Source of the DNA: Atopsyche davidsoni
Lineage: Eukaryota > Arthropoda > Insecta > Trichoptera > Hydrobiosidae
Reading direction: 5' to 3'
Length of the DNA: 64,000 nt
Assembly (NCBI GenBank): GCA_022113835.1
Contig: JAILWY010000004.1
Span: 4,653,501 to 4,717,500, forward strand
Part shown: positions 45,201 through 58,574 of the stretch, in pieces
How positions within the stretch are numbered: position 1 is the first letter of the stretch
Layout: every line of letters begins with the position of its first letter
Position numbers and translations under genes: made by a program
Notes under the pieces: model-generated
Databases searched by the model: none
Told to the model about the DNA's origin: nothing
Seen by the model: the letters and a program-made list of their open reading frames with translations, nothing else

Positions 45201-45811
45201 AAATTCTGACATGTGATTAGTTCAAATCATTAATTTAATATGAAATAAGTTAGTTACCTTTCCAACATAAATTTTCATGAAAATATATAAAAATACTGTA
45301 TATGTGAACCATTTATTAGACTTTTGAATCCGAGTAGGTTGTAATTTGGCATACGTAAAATAGCAAGTGTATTATTATTTTAAGATACCAGCCATGGAAG
45401 GCTCCTATCGACGTCCAGGAAAAGGCTCGGTGTGTTATTGGACGAGATTATCCAAACTGTATCATCAACCATGAAACTGCAGCAAGACGAAATCGCACAG
45501 CAATGGAGGTATTATATCACTTGTAAAATAATAAAAAAAATTCCAGTACTTTTAAGATGCCTCGTGGTACAGTAACTAGCCAATTGGCTAGCTCTAGGTT
45601 TGAATCCAGGTGAAGTATTAGTTTTTTTCAACTTTGTTAGCATTATGATTTATTTCTACCTTCAAAAAAAAGAAAAACATAGCTGAAAAAATTGTTTCAG
45701 AATTTGCGGCATTCAATGCAGAATACTCCGCCACACTGCTGCCCTTCCAGTGAAGAAGAGATTCGGCAGTTCATGTGGCTGCCTGATAAAATTCAAGATA
45801 TTGCTGACTAA
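42218..45811 (+). CDS. cry1: cryptochrome 1, Drosophila-type blue-light photoreceptor
   Basis: There are twelve exons: 42218-42356, 42481-42627, 42725-42912, 42992-43108, 43477-43610, 43705-43800, 43881-43954, 44102-44228, 44450-44632, 44830-44997, 45385-45508, 45701-45811. They total 1608 nt, 535 residues. The intron after 43954 uses GC-AG; all others use GT-AG. The N-terminal photolyase domain begins [17 protein letters not shown]. The FAD domain contains [33 protein letters not shown] and [15 protein letters not shown]. The four electron-transfer tryptophans of fly CRY are kept (Trp409, 386, 331, 383 for fly 420, 397, 342, 394), as is the flavin-facing Cys405 (fly 416). The tail has FMW where fly CRY has FFW. 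It is the circadian photoreceptor that binds Timeless in light. ATG 42227 is an alternative start. AATAAA signals follow at 45875 and 45893. Confidence 0.95.
44284..44335. repeat. interspersed repeat fragment in a cry1 intron
   Basis: CCTGAAGATGGTCCCATCAC, then GGGGACC, then AACACCCAAGAAACC. It shares the GAAGATGG and AACACCCAAGAA blocks with the repeat near 39340-39575. GGTCCC-ATCAC-GGGGACC can form a small stem. Confidence 0.45.
45553..45615 (+). repeat. tRNA-like SINE head in the last cry1 intron
   Basis: GTGGTACAGTAACTAGCC resembles an RNA polymerase III A box, and AGGTTTGAATCCAGG about 35 nt downstream resembles a B box. The segment is too short and poorly paired for a tRNA gene, so a SINE fragment is more likely. 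Confidence 0.45.
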
Positions 45812-47326
45812 AAACTACATTCAGTCCTATAAAACAAAACTAAAACATAAACTATAAACAAAATATTTAGAAAAAATAAAGGAAAGTCACATCAATAAAA
45901 AAAAAAATTGTAAATGAAGCACAACCATTTAATCATAATTTGTCAGACCAAAACAACATATTGAATAAAATATATTTTAAATACATATACTATATATATG
46001 TTAGATATAATTTTTTTTTTATGTAGAATAGAATATCAATTGCCAAAGTTAGAAAATAATATATAAAGATGAGCTAGGCAAGTAATACATATATGTAAAA
46101 ACAATTCTGCTCCATATGTTCAAAAGATATAAAAAACGAGCAACAGATACTTCAAAAGTATTGTTGTAATCTTTGTCTTAGTCAAATTTTTAGATCGATG
46201 TCTATTGTATCCGAAAAATTAGTAATTATTTTCAATATTTGTAAAGTAGAAATATAAATTAGTTGTTGTTGGATGTCAACATTCGTCTTAGTAATTAGGT
46301 CCGTGTGTAACAAAGAGAAAGCAGTAAATCTGCATTTTTCGGTGACTTAATTTTCATAAAATAAATTTAATAATGCACTGTTAGAGTGTAGATACTGTTT
46401 AGCAGTTAAAAAGAGCTTAAGACAAATAAGGTAGAAGGATTTGTATCAAACTGAATCAGTAAATATATTTTTAAAAATATCAATATTGTAAGATGTTTCA
46501 ATATAAATATAACCATTTCATACAATCCCTTTTTTTATTTATTTTTATTTTTTTTTACTGTCGGCCCCGGGCAGCGCTGTGGTACTACTTCTGGGTGCCG
46601 ACAGCTGGTCTTTTCATATATAATAATAATAATCATACACATACATTCATTCGTGAAGGGGGGTTTCCCAGGGAGCGCACTTTTCGCTGCTCCCCAGTCT
46701 GCCCCCCCCTCCCTTCTATTCGTCTCTGACATTCGTCCCTTACTATCTATGGAGATGAATCAGCGTCTCCGTTATTTGATGCGCTGAAAAAAAGCACATT
46801 TTCAGCGCATACAATCCCTATATTGGTATAAAATATTCTCGTAAATACCTTACTATCCATAATACCTTACTCCTTTACAATTTGTCAATAACCCCAGCTA
46901 TTTAAATATAACCGAGTTTAATGTTTGACTATCGTTAAACTGGCAACTTAGTTTCTTAGCCAGGTAGATAGATAACTACATCATGCAGCTGTGACCCCAC
47001 GAGCCAATGGCTAATGGTCAAAAGTAAATTCATTAAATGTTAATCTTTGTTAATGTCAATTTTTACACAATGTATTTTTATAACAAGCCCCAATAGTAAA
47101 AGATATTGTTATTTAAATTAAACATTTATTATAAAAAAATACTTATAAAAAGAATGCATACATAATATTGCTTGGAAAGTTTTTGCATATAAAAGGTATA
47201 TTTGTGTGAAAAAAAGATAATCAATATTTATCTTATAATTAAAAAGACTTAAATATATTGTATTTATAATACATTCAAAAATAAGTTGCAACACAACTTG
47301 CCTTTTATTAAAATGTAAAATAATGA
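45812..47326. other. convergent spacer between cry1 and NUBP2
   Basis: The 3' UTRs of both genes lie here. The region 46558-46740 is much GC-richer (GGCCCCGGGCAGCGCTGTGG near its left end) and looks like an inserted repeat fragment, though no protein similarity is recognised in either strand. GCGCTGAAAAAAAGCAC and a TTTTCAGCGC copy at 46781-46810 form a small inverted repeat. The rest is AT-rich. Confidence 0.4.
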
Positions 47327-49116
47327 TTAACTTTCCTTTACATTTGATTGTGTAAGTTTTTCTACAATTTGGGTGAATACTTTGGCTGTAGTGGAGTCTG
47401 GGAGCTCAGCAAGAGCACTTTTCCCCGTTCCAGCCAGCTTACCCACTCTAGGATCTATAGGGAGAGCTCCCAGAAAAGGAATCTTGGATATTTCTGCGAG
47501 AGACTGCCCACCGCCCGTGGAGAAAATGTTGGTGCACTCCTGGCATGTAGGGCACACAAAACTGAAAAAAGTTTAAAATAGATTATAATAGAAATACATT
47601 AATCAACCAAACCCATTACAGTACAAAATAAACATAGTGTACAATGTGTACACAATTTTGCATTTAGATATAATCAGCATTTTCAGATATGAAGTAGACA
47701 ATATTTCATTTATATAACAAGAATATAATTTATTAAAATTTTGATATTACAACTTCTGCTTTTTCAGTGTGCAAATTCATAAAAAAAGAGACTTCCAGTT
47801 AACAAAATAATGATTATCTGAATGAAAATGTACAAAGATAACATAACATAAACGCCCATGTACTAAGATAACTTAAGCATACTCATAAACCTAACATAAT
47901 AAGGCATATTCCTAATCTATACTACTCCTGATCTATATATCTTTACCTGATCTATATATAGAAGGGTTAAAGAACTTTCCTTTGGGAGACAATGTGGTAT
48001 TGCCATGCGTAATAGAATGTGGAAATGGATCACTATCTAATGATTCCATACCTTTATAAAACGACAATGATGATACATACCCGCTCATGTTCTCCACAAG
48101 TCCCAGAAGATTTATACCAGTTTTCCTACAGAAGGTTATTTCTTTTCGTACATCTTCAAGAGCCACCTGCTGCGGTGTTGTAACAATTACTGCTCCATCA
48201 CATTTTATGGTTTTTAAGTTCTCCATTATTGTTATGTGCTCATCCGATGTTCCTAAAAAATCATAGTAAAAATTTTCTTTATCAAATATAAACTATGTAT
48301 ACTTTTACAGCAGTGAAATAAAGAATACCAGAATCAAACACTCCTTATCTTGATCACGATAAAAGAGTTCAATATCTTGCAAAAATTGATAAAAATTTAA
48401 CTCTTTTTAATAATTTGAAGAAAAAATAGCACTTTTAAATACTACACATAAAGTTAACTTACATTGTGAAAATATGTTCTGGAAATAAAATAAAATATGG
48501 ATGGTGAAAAATTAAGTAACTCCAAAATCACACTTTGAACAGATAGGGCGCTTAAGCTTTAGTTTGGTGGCTATATTATAAAAACTAACGGCTCTGGAAT
48601 TAATATCATAACAAAAAACTAGCATTATTATAAATTTATTGGTTACCTGGAGGAGTATCAATGATTAAATAATCCAAGTCTTGCCAATACACATCTTCTA
48701 AAAATTGTTTGACCATTGTTGTCTTTTTAGGACCTCTCCATATAACCGCATTATTGCGGTTTTCTATCAAAAATGCAATGGACATTACTGCTAGCTTCTG
48801 ATCTTTGTCCGTGTATACTGGAACCCATCCTTCTGGGCATTGGTGAACATTACTACCTTCAAGATTTAATATGTAAGGAATACTTGGGCCACATAAATCT
48901 ATGTCCAGTAATCCAACCTAATATAAAATGTACACATTTAATAATATGTATCAAGTCGAAATGAAAACTTCTTTAATTATAGTATAATATCAAACAAAAA
49001 TATACCTTATAACCCAACTCTTTAAATGTCAAAGCGAGTTGAGAGCTGACGGTTGATTTACCAACTCCACCTTTCCCAGATAATACTAAAATAATGTGCT
49101 TTACGTCGTCCAACAT
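47327..49116 (-). CDS. Nubp2: cytosolic Fe-S cluster assembly factor NUBP2 (Cfd1)
   Basis: Minus-strand exons are 49116-49006, 48917-48647, 48252-48081 and 47561-47327 (TAA), all GT-AG, 262 residues (fly 260, human 271). The start [17 protein letters not shown] is chosen by alignment to the family; an ATG 105 nt upstream in frame would add an unlikely leader. The deviant Walker A is [10 protein letters not shown] (residues 13-22), with Lys15 and Lys20 as the two invariant lysines. [11 protein letters not shown] and [16 protein letters not shown] are the switch and Walker B regions of the Mrp/MinD ATPases. CPTCQEC holds the C-x2-C pair that bridges the 4Fe-4S cluster between subunits. NUBP2 acts with NUBP1 (Nbp35) as the scaffold for cytosolic and nuclear Fe-S proteins. 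Convergent with cry1. Confidence 0.94.
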
Positions 49117-49429
49117 TTCAATGCGTATTTTTATATAGTTTTCAAAATAAAGTTCTTGATAAAACACAAAACATGGAGTTGGTAAAAAATATAAATGACA
49201 GGTCAAATCTAATGAGATCATAGACAAAAATTACTAGTTTTTTGGTATAATATTATGTTTTCAATAAACAAACCAAACGTATCATAAATATGTTAAAAAA
49301 TAACATCAATTTGTAGTTTTTATATATAGGGTGGATTATATCTTCAGAAAAATATTTTCACATATATGATATTTTATTTTCGCGACAAATATATTTAAAG
49401 ACTGGCAGTACCTGAAATCGCCATGTTTT

Positions 49430-49733
49430 TTTAGTCAATGACGACAAGTCTCGGGAGGAGGGCGCATTTGTGTCGAAGCATTTTGGTTGCATTATTATTT
49501 GTTGTCATGTGCTTCAAAATTTGACAGAAAACCATCTTGTAAATTGTGAAAATTACATTTACCGTTTTCAAAACACTACCATACGACGGCTCAGTGTCTT
49601 TTGTCATAGATTTAACACATAAAATAAGTTTAAAAGCTTTCAGTGAAGGATGATTCATAAAGTTAAGTGTATCCCCTGTGCAACCTGAAGGAAGAGTTTA
49701 CTCATATTTGGGATTTATTCCTGCGAGAATTAG
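49430..49733 (+). promoter_or_regulatory. possible divergent promoter and noncoding first exon
   Basis: Upstream of NUBP2 the sequence becomes more complex, and on the plus strand ends in a good donor, GAATTAG|GTAAGC, at 49733/49734. No long ORF precedes it on the plus strand. If real, it starts a transcript running right into the gene-poor 14 kb. A 75-codon minus-strand ORF across the same bases has no recognisable domain. Confidence 0.3.
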
Positions 49734-51168
49734 GTAAGCTATTGATTTATAATAACAAACATTTTTTTTATTGTTGATCGCTCGCGAAAATATGATGTGA
49801 CTATTATGATTTATTATTGACATAAAACGGCTCTTGTTGTTACAACACAGTGCAAAAAAATGTATACGATTTTATCTGTCAAAAAATATTTTTGTGAATT
49901 CTTTGCTAATTTAATGCAGTCGTTCCACATCTGCGCTGTCGGTATATTTGAGCACTGATATACAGCATCCTCATAAAAAAATATTGTGCTACGAAAGTGT
50001 TTATTATTTTCATTGTGTATTAGTTTTTGCCGGCCGGGCTACGGTTTTCCGGCCTTGAGCTCGCCGCGAGTTCAAGAGCGCCATGGCTACCCCGTGCGGG
50101 GGTTGGAGTTCAGCCGGGGCGAGCGCGGCCCTCCCCCGCGACGGGGCACGTTTTATTTCCGTGTGGCAACAATCTCTCAAATAACAATCGCTGCTTTATG
50201 CAATATTAAAAATATATATATATATAAATATATATATCGACATTTCGATCGCGTCCGACTGGACAACTCCAGTCATTTTATTTTCGATGATTCTTCGATT
50301 GCATTGTTTTGAAATGGATGTTGTAAATATGTGGTGAATTTATTTTGAGGGTGTAAAATTATATTTTAGTATTTTTCTCGTACGTACTCGTCTCCCGGGG
50401 ATGAAAATGCCGGTCGACCGGCGCAACCGCGCCCCGTCGAAGGAAAGCGATTTCCCGTTGCTCCGGTTGTTAAGATAAAACAATAAAAATGTCCACATTA
50501 TCTTGTATTTATCTCGTTGCGATATGAAATACGTGTATATATATATATACATGTACGTATCTCTGTTAAATAAATCTAAATTTGTAACTAAACATTTTAC
50601 ACAAAAACTACGTATCTAAAAATAGATTATCGTATAGATTATTATAACTTTTTATGTGAACATCCAAAGATTATCATCGTATATATTTTCTGATTTTATA
50701 TACTCAATATTCATTTTTTTAAGTCTAGTAAGCCATTATTTATTATGGATATTGTATTTCGAGAATATTATAGTATTTCCATACAATGTAATTTATTATC
50801 AACCCACTCGTTCAGCATCACAGTGTACCGTAGTTTCGATACGTCTACACGATTTCCTTCTTTAAATATTAAAAAAGCGATTTATTCGACAACGCGCCTT
50901 AAGTCTCACAAGGCATGACTATTTTAGGATATAACCCAAAAAAAATCGACACTAAAGTAATTATTTTTGTACTACAAAAAACGCTGTTAGCAGAATACTA
51001 CAACTCCCAACGTCCCAACAGAGACACACCCCCTACAAATTTATCTATGAACGCCACGTACATTAACGTTGATTACACATATATTCTGTTCAGTTTGACC
51101 CAAAACTCGGTGTTATACATAATGTAATTTAATATGCACATTTCTTATATGACGTACGCACATATCGG

Positions 51169-51235
51169 CCGGGCAGTTAGCTAGTTAGTTACCTGGAAGT
51201 AATTGTTCGATCCCCCGTTGGCTAATCTGTCCATA
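51169..51235 (+). repeat. tRNA-like SINE fragment
   Basis: CAGTTAGCTAGTTAGTTACC followed by TTGTTCGATCCCCC resembles A and B boxes at tRNA-like spacing, without a proper acceptor stem. A second possible B box (TATGTTCGAATCCCACC) lies at about 52620-52637. Confidence 0.35.
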
Positions 51236-51689
51236 CGGGCTAATTTTGTGTTTTAAAGGTCCACTGTGCTCATTCAAAACGAAATAAGGTCAAAAGAGGC
51301 TCATAAAACTAAAAGCTCCTATGATAATTAGCTACATTGTGTTAAGCATTTTTTTAATAACGGGAAAAATAGGCAATAGTATTGAGAAAAAAATAATAAT
51401 GAAAGAGAAAAAAAAAAAAATAGGATATGCGTTTAGCATCGAATAATAAAATGAGTGTTCTAATAAACTGGATGCATTTATTACATGTTAATTATACTGC
51501 AGGCTATCTAAGAAAAAAATTATATTATCATGACTTGTTCGGCCCGCGACACAACATATAACGATTAAAACTGCATGCATAACTTTCTCGAGCACTTGCC
51601 AAATTATTCTACATCAGCCTAGTTAAGCTACATTTAAATATGATATGTAAAACATAAACGCATTTGTCTTCATGTCGGTGACAAATATC

Positions 51690-51915
51690 TTATGTAAAGG
51701 CTAATATTGAAATACTGCAATTTATTTTTGAAGCTTGTACGTGAACGGCAACATCTAGAGTAGCTTCATATTTCTTGAGAATGTCTGCGTTTGTCCCTGG
51801 TTCGATCAAAAAACTGGATTGTCCATAAAGTGCTTTCTCGCCGCGTAGTACTATTTCAACAATGGAGGATTTCGCAACAAAAAATGTTAGCAACAACTTG
51901 AACGTGAAATTCCAT
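51690..51915 (-). CDS. unrecognised ORF with coding-like composition
   Basis: A minus-strand frame without an internal ATG near its start reads FFVAKSSIVEIVLRGEKALY and then IEPGTNADILKKYEATLDVA, ending at TAA 51690. Residue composition is balanced and not AT-driven, unlike neighbouring ORFs. I do not recognise the family. It could be an exon, a processed pseudogene fragment or chance. Confidence 0.2.
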
Positions 51916-54900
51916 TAAAATACCAATATTTCTTCATCATTTATTCTGCCCGTCGATGCCAAGAAAGACTGTTGGCGAAACCGATCTATCGATATATATT
52001 TGTATTTATAACGTACGTTTACGAAAAAATAAAAACCTAGTGATATACTAATGATGTCTTGGCAATAATCTTCAAGTACACACAAAATATAGACAGTCGC
52101 TCTATGGTGTGTTAGTCAGTTCTAGCGAAGCAATTAGTGAAATGATTATTTTAGAAACCCAAGTCGTTAAATCAACTCGATTGGACAACTTGCAACCGAA
52201 CGGTAACTCTTTTGCATTTTTTACTCTGGAAAAACTCTAAAAACACCCAAAATAAAGGGACGCTCTTGGTTGATTGTAAATTTGTCCCAACCGGGTAAGG
52301 AAGGTCCGTTAGTATTTTAAAAATTTTATTTGAATATGTGTGGCGTATGTATTTAAATGCTCTATAATGTAGAGTAAATTCTGAATATACAAAAAATCAT
52401 GATTTTTCTATATACCGTTTTACATTAAAAATATAACCCAATCGGCCTCTGCGGGTGCTTTAAATATTAATAATGAGGTTTGTGTCTTCATTGATTTCAG
52501 AAGACTAAAAATCAAGTAAATGACAAGTCACCAAGTGCTTTGTTAGCATATGTAGATTGGTTGCACACGTATATAAAGTTCCTGGGCTATCGGTCCCCAA
52601 AAGGATTAAAGCTCCAGGGTATGTTCGAATCCCACCTGTTTTCCAAAATAAACCCTCATCTTTTCACATACATACTATTAATCTAAAAGCATATTTTCAA
52701 AAACTAAATTACTAAAAGCATATACTATTTATGGTATATCTGTGGAAAGTCATTTTAGGGCATGCAGTGCTTTCTTGTTTGTATCAGCCCTCTATGCGCG
52801 CAACAATAAATCGTGTCAACTAAAATAGCAACCAACAGTTTTTTTGCCTTTTTTTTGTGTTAAAGTCGGCGAAATCGGATAAAAAAAGTCACAAAACATG
52901 AATCAACCAAAAACGACAAAATAATGCCTAATGGCTATATGTTGTTGCAATTTATATGATATTTGATTCAATTCATGCAGGTTGGAAATAATATTCAATT
53001 TGACTACATAATTAGGTAGATAATTGGACGTCCAACATGTGAAGTCACCTTCAGTGCAATAATGTTGTCCGGACCTTTGACATGTGATTTTTTATAATAA
53101 TGTTGCATTTATATCAGTGAGTGGCTGTTATCTCCACTATTATCAGTGTCGAGCTATTGGTATACGGACACTGCTGATTGCTGCTGCCTGCTTGTGGTAG
53201 TATTCGATTATCTTTGGGTACGAAAATGGATTTAATATTGATAGTATAGGTATGTAAACATAATAATGTTGATCGACAATAGTTAAAATTTCAAGATAAT
53301 GAAATAGAGATAACCTTGCTAGTTTTAGACGGCTACACACGCAAAGACATAGTTCACAACCGATTTACAATTATCCAATAGCGTCCATTTCTTTTGCGTG
53401 TTTTTGTTTTTGTTTTAGCTAACACATCGCGATAAAGACGTTTTTGGTCAGCTATCATTCAGATCGTATGGATATTCGTATTTGTTGTTAAAATAATTCA
53501 TGCTAACGGCGATGAAATCCATAGTTTGCTTTCGGATCAAATAGCTGGATGGTTTTGATGAGTGATAAATTTCTTCCTTAGACGCGTTGCAAGGCTGCCT
53601 ATGTGTTCGTGCATTTCGTAGCGAGACCAATCAATTTAGAAGTGCAATAAATCGCCAATTTTCCAATTGAAGAGATGAAGAATGACCCATTGTAGGCGAT
53701 GTTTCCTGCTTCAAGTTCAGTGATCTAGAAAAAGTCCCAAGTTGAATAAGATATTGATTAACTAGTTTGCATCTATCGTTGTAGTAAACACTCGAAGCAA
53801 TAATGATGAAATAAGTTTACCAAGTGTAAAAGCCGAACCGTGAATAATTGTCACAAACTAAATTACTTCCTTTAAATTACTATTTAAATATATATATATA
53901 TAATAAAACGAAAGACTTTTTCAGAATGAATATTCGATTATCTGGATTCTATTTCGAGGCAGATATTTTCTCCACAAATATTTTTTAGTTTAAAAAAATA
54001 ATCGATTTTTCGATTATGCCCATCATTACTAAAAAAGCAATATTCAAAATTGTTAGAAGTAAATGAGCTTTAAATTGCGGCCACATTTAACACTTCAAAA
54101 CGTAAATCAATTACTCGACTGTAATTGTCAAAGAGTCGGATATTATTGCTTTTCCGATAAACCAGGTCGTAACCATTAATATATCAATTGCCGAATTGTT
54201 GTCGGTGCTTTCCCTAATAGATCTTTACGGCGATCCCGATATTGATCCCGTTTCTCGACCCAATTTCCTAGCCGCGGTTCTTCAGCTCGAGTCTCGGCTC
54301 TCCCCTCCCTCCCGTCCTTTTAATAGGCAATTAATCGAGATGCCTCCCCGTGGGGCACCTTTGTTATCTGTCCTGGGTCCTCCCTTGAGCCTGCGCCGGG
54401 GGTCCGCCCGAGCCCCTTTGGACCCCGGAGCCCTGCTGGGAAATAGTGAAACAACAAGTTACCGGATGTGCCCGCTGATAATGACTGATGAAAATTGCGG
54501 ATAGTTTTCTCGCCTAAATTTTAATAAAACTGTTTTTTTTTTATTTGGCTGTAGATTCAGGAAAAAAAATATTTGTATGTAAATTTATTTTTAATATTGT
54601 GTAACAGTTATGACTAAACTGACATTTAAATTTGAAATGTATGTGACCCGGCAGATTCTGAATTGTGTTTATCAACTGGAAATTTGATACTTGTGTCACT
54701 AGAATTCACACGTCGTTCTTCTGGGAAAGAATTTAAAGTCTATGTTTGACTAGTTTTATTAAAGCATGCAAATATTATAAACACTAGAATAACTTTATGG
54801 AGTATAAGATACACCATGGGAATATATTTTAATCCAAGAAAAAATCAAGTACGACGTTATACTCATAATTTATAATAAATTGACCGAGCTCGGCGCCCGA

Positions 54901-56947
54901 CTTTTTGAAAGCCAAATAATGAATACAAACGAACTTTATTTTGTTAATTATCCATCTGTGATTTAGATAAATATACTTTGTAAATAGTATTTCATCGAAA
55001 AAACAGATGGTCCTTCAGTGAAATCACGTGATGTTAAAAACACTTTGAGATGAATTTGACAGCATTTTAACTATTGTCTTTGTTGATAAACCTCTCAATA
55101 GCCAAAATCCATATTTGACAATATTTTGCTGTTAACTGTAACTGTTTTTAATTGACATTTATGTTAAGTACATCGTACTTTTAAAAGCTGGTCAAACTGC
55201 ATGCCGAGATATGTATATGTGTTTGTTTTTAAAACGTTCTTGAGCAATAAATAATAATAATTAAACGAATAAAATGTTAATGACGCAGAGGGTGACCAAA
55301 AATTCAAAGAATGCACTGCGTCCAAACTCAAAAACCATTAATGTTTTTAGAAACAGCTTCCATCACGACCGTGGATGTGAATCCAGTCACTTAATGGTGA
55401 CATTTATGCATTCTACGTTTACTGCAGATGAATATTAAGGCTGTAGTAGAATAACAACTATTCGAAAGATCGGATATTATACATTGACGCAATAAGCACG
55501 TGTTATTTGCACTAAGTTATAATTAAATATGGATTAAATACTGACGCCTTATAAAATTGCATAAAAACAACTCCTTGCTTCGTGGTATTTTATTTTGTAT
55601 TTTTTGTACACGCATAAGCCATACTTAAAAATAATCTTACGAAGACAACTTTTTTGCGTGCTCGCCGTCGTAAATTCTGCATTATTATACTATAATTATT
55701 TAAAAAAAATATATTACTAATAATTATCCGATTAAGTAAAATGTATGATTTTTTTTAGATAGGATACAGTTATTTTAAAATTTATTTATGAAGTTTCGTG
55801 TTCTTGTAACTGATTAGAACAGTAAAATAAAATCTATTGGTTACTTAAAAAAAATAATAAACACAACGGGATACAAAAATACCTTCAACGTCACACACGA
55901 AAACAGGCACATTTGGAATATTTTTTGAAGACCCCGTTAACGGCTTGCTTAACCGCGTTGATCTGAGGTATAACTTGTGAATCCAATTTCAATCAGAAGA
56001 AAAGATGGCTTTGTGTCGGCATTTTATAGTCAGTGCGATGATCTTCAATGCAGCTGTTCAAAATACCATTCGTTTCCACGATTTATGCTTTCGTTGCATT
56101 GTACTGTTTCTGTTTGTTTACTCCATGTGCATATAGGCCAGGGCATCCCAACATGTCGTTCAGTTAACTGGATTATACCAGAGGCCCTAAAATCAAAACA
56201 GCTAAGCATATATACCTACGTTCACATACATTCAAATAAATGTAATTTTTATACTTATTATATATGCCTAAATTTTATAATATATGCCTGTGTTCCCAAA
56301 AGTTTCTTTGTTTTTTTTTTTATTACAAATGATTAGTTGCGGGAATATTAATTATCCAGCCATGACGATAAATTAGTTATCTTAACATCCATATCCATTT
56401 GCCAATTCAATAGACCGTAAGCGCTTCGATTAATTCGATTATTGCCTTGCAAGAGCTTTACTTTGATAAACGAAAGCGTCTACGAACAAAAAAAAAATCG
56501 ATATCCCCTATCCGTTTGATTATTCACATTTGTTGATAAAATATAGAGTACTGTTAATTAAACCAGTTTGTCGAGTTTAAATAAAAATATATCTCTCGGG
56601 TAAAAAGGTTTATGGCATGTGTAAAAGGTTGGGCAGCCCTGCCGGGCTATGTGTACATAGACTGTACCCGCTATTGTTGTTGCCATCTAAATCTTCCACA
56701 GCTGTTCTCCACTTCGGCGACCACCGTTGTAAACTCTGGACGCTCATTGTGATCGTTAGATCGAATAACTTTTAGTAGTATACACAACTAGTGATGGGAC
56801 AATTGTCGATTTTTGAACTATCGATTACAAAAAATCAAATTGAAAAAAAAACGCATAAAAGTAATGGGACGACAAGAATTTACCTCCTGAATGACAATAG
56901 TGAATATTTTGTTTAAACGTTTCTGTTCGGGGCGCTATTGCATGAGT

Positions 56948-56980
56948 GCAAGTTGTGCCGCTGCGTGTGTAGCCGGCTTC
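56948..56980 (+). repeat. 33-bp dispersed repeat, copy 1
   Basis: GCAAGTTGTGCCGCTGCGTG followed by TGTAGCCGGCTTC recurs with two substitutions at 63326-63358 in the same orientation, 6.4 kb away. The upstream context GCATGAGT versus TCATGGTT is also partly similar. Confidence 0.8.
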
Positions 56981-58574
56981 ATAAGCTATGACAAATCTAC
57001 GGTATGCCTACACAATATCCAAGCTTATTTAAGATAAAAAAATATATATACTTGACAGCAACGATATGTTTGATTTGAATTATATATTGCTTCGTTTTGG
57101 CTGTTCACTTCCACAAACAAAACGCTTCTCATTTGACCTCTGGAGTCCGACAGCCATAACTCTAATCGAAAACTCAATAAAGACAAAACAAAAGACCGCG
57201 TGCACCGTCAGTTCCGTTTCAATTCCAACCGCCGCTCTCCCGCAGCCTCGTGCACTCCCACACGGGAAGAGTTGCATCTCCCGATGATGAATGCCCCCTG
57301 CCATCTGATATACGAGGCCCGGCGGACATTACCGAGGCTGCCCACGCCGCCGTCGACCAGAAAATAAGGTACCATTATCGACTGGGACTACCCGTGGATG
57401 TTTCTGGATGCTTTTTGCACTCCTCTGCCCCCCACACGGAGCGAGATTGTATCTGCGGGCGAGAGGACATTCATCTAATTGAAAAAATATTTAAATCAAA
57501 CAGTGTTAATTAAATTCGCTCGTTACTTCCAGATCTTAAAGCTTGTAACATCCCACCACTAAATTTTATAAATAAATGCTCTCATCTAAATGATTTAAAG
57601 ATACAAGTTTGTTGTAAATAAAAGCTTTATTTTGTTGGGAAAAATGGTTTGACGCCTTTGTAAGGCGGCTCTCTCCAATTATTACACGCGTTTTCGTAGA
57701 AGTGCGCTCAGTTTTTTTTAATGTGTTCTCTAATTTGTTCAGTTCCTGGTATCGCGAAATATCTTGTGTGGGGTTTGCTTTCATCCGGTTCTGACCCTAT
57801 CACTCATTACTTGCCTTCAACCTGGCCTGCTTACAATGCACTCCGCACCCATTGTTGGAATCAATCCAAACCAACATGTCTGTTCAATCTATAATACAAA
57901 AGATAAATTGTTACATAAATAACCACACTGTATGTGATGCTTATAATTTAAACAAAATACCGTAGAATACTGGAATCCTTGAACTTTCTTTAGTGTGTCA
58001 TCAAGCTAGTTTTATTTCGTTCTTAAGTTTATTTAGTTTCATCTCTGGGGCATTCTCTCTCGTTTATAGATTTTTAAAACTTCTTTATGGTTGTTTTTAC
58101 GCCACAGCTCTGATCCGCTGGTTTGTTTTCCCGGATTCCTCAACTCCACCGGCGGAGTATTCTTTAGGGATTTTCTGTTACTTTTGAATTCGGCGCTATA
58201 AATATACTCAGCCATCTCCCCTTGTGCTTTGTTTTATTTCTGTATTGTACATTTCGTACACGCACAAATGGTTTTAATGTCCTGAAGTATTACGTAATTT
58301 TTTTCTTAAAATTCAACATTGATATATCAATAGAGTCTGGCACAGAATGCCCAAAGAAAGAGAACTCCTGACGATGGTGAAAAGCATCAAGTCGTGAGTA
58401 CAGCCGAATTGTAATACAAAACGTATGTTCAGTAAAATTGTCACCAACCTCTAAGAAGAAGGCACTTGAAGAACGTATCAATATCCAGAATAAGTGCCTG
58501 GACTGTAAAAAATAAAGCATGCAAAGATCGAAGTTAGAGCAAATATATTTTGCAGATTAGAGCATTCATATTAA

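Larger units (their letters stand above)
49734..58570. other. gene-poor region with GC-richer islands, part 1
   Basis: No gene is recognised. AT-rich DNA is interrupted by islands of non-repetitive, GC-richer sequence at about 50020-50190, 50390-50470, 54215-54465 and 57185-57440. The 54215 island contains CCTTTGTTATCTG (Sox/GATA-like) and GGCAATTAATCG (homeodomain-like). AT microsatellites lie near 50208-50238, 50535-50552 and 53885-53902. hAT-like ends (TAGTGATGGG type) are seen near 56789 and, reversed, near 54014-54032. These could be enhancers or conserved noncoding elements; nothing shows it directly. Confidence 0.4.

Noticed and set aside
47933..48226. Extended NUBP2 exon reading on past VENMSG into [15 protein letters not shown]
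   Set aside because: A donor GG|GTATGT follows VENMSG, and joining to 47561 restores the family sequence [10 protein letters not shown]; the extension is intron.
49431..49658. 75-codon minus-strand ORF upstream of NUBP2
   Set aside because: No domain, no splice sites joining it to NUBP2, and it overlaps the likely promoter.
45553..52640. Possible tRNA genes at 45553, 51169 and 52590
   Set aside because: Only A/B-box-like segments are present; acceptor and anticodon stems do not form, so SINE fragments are more likely.
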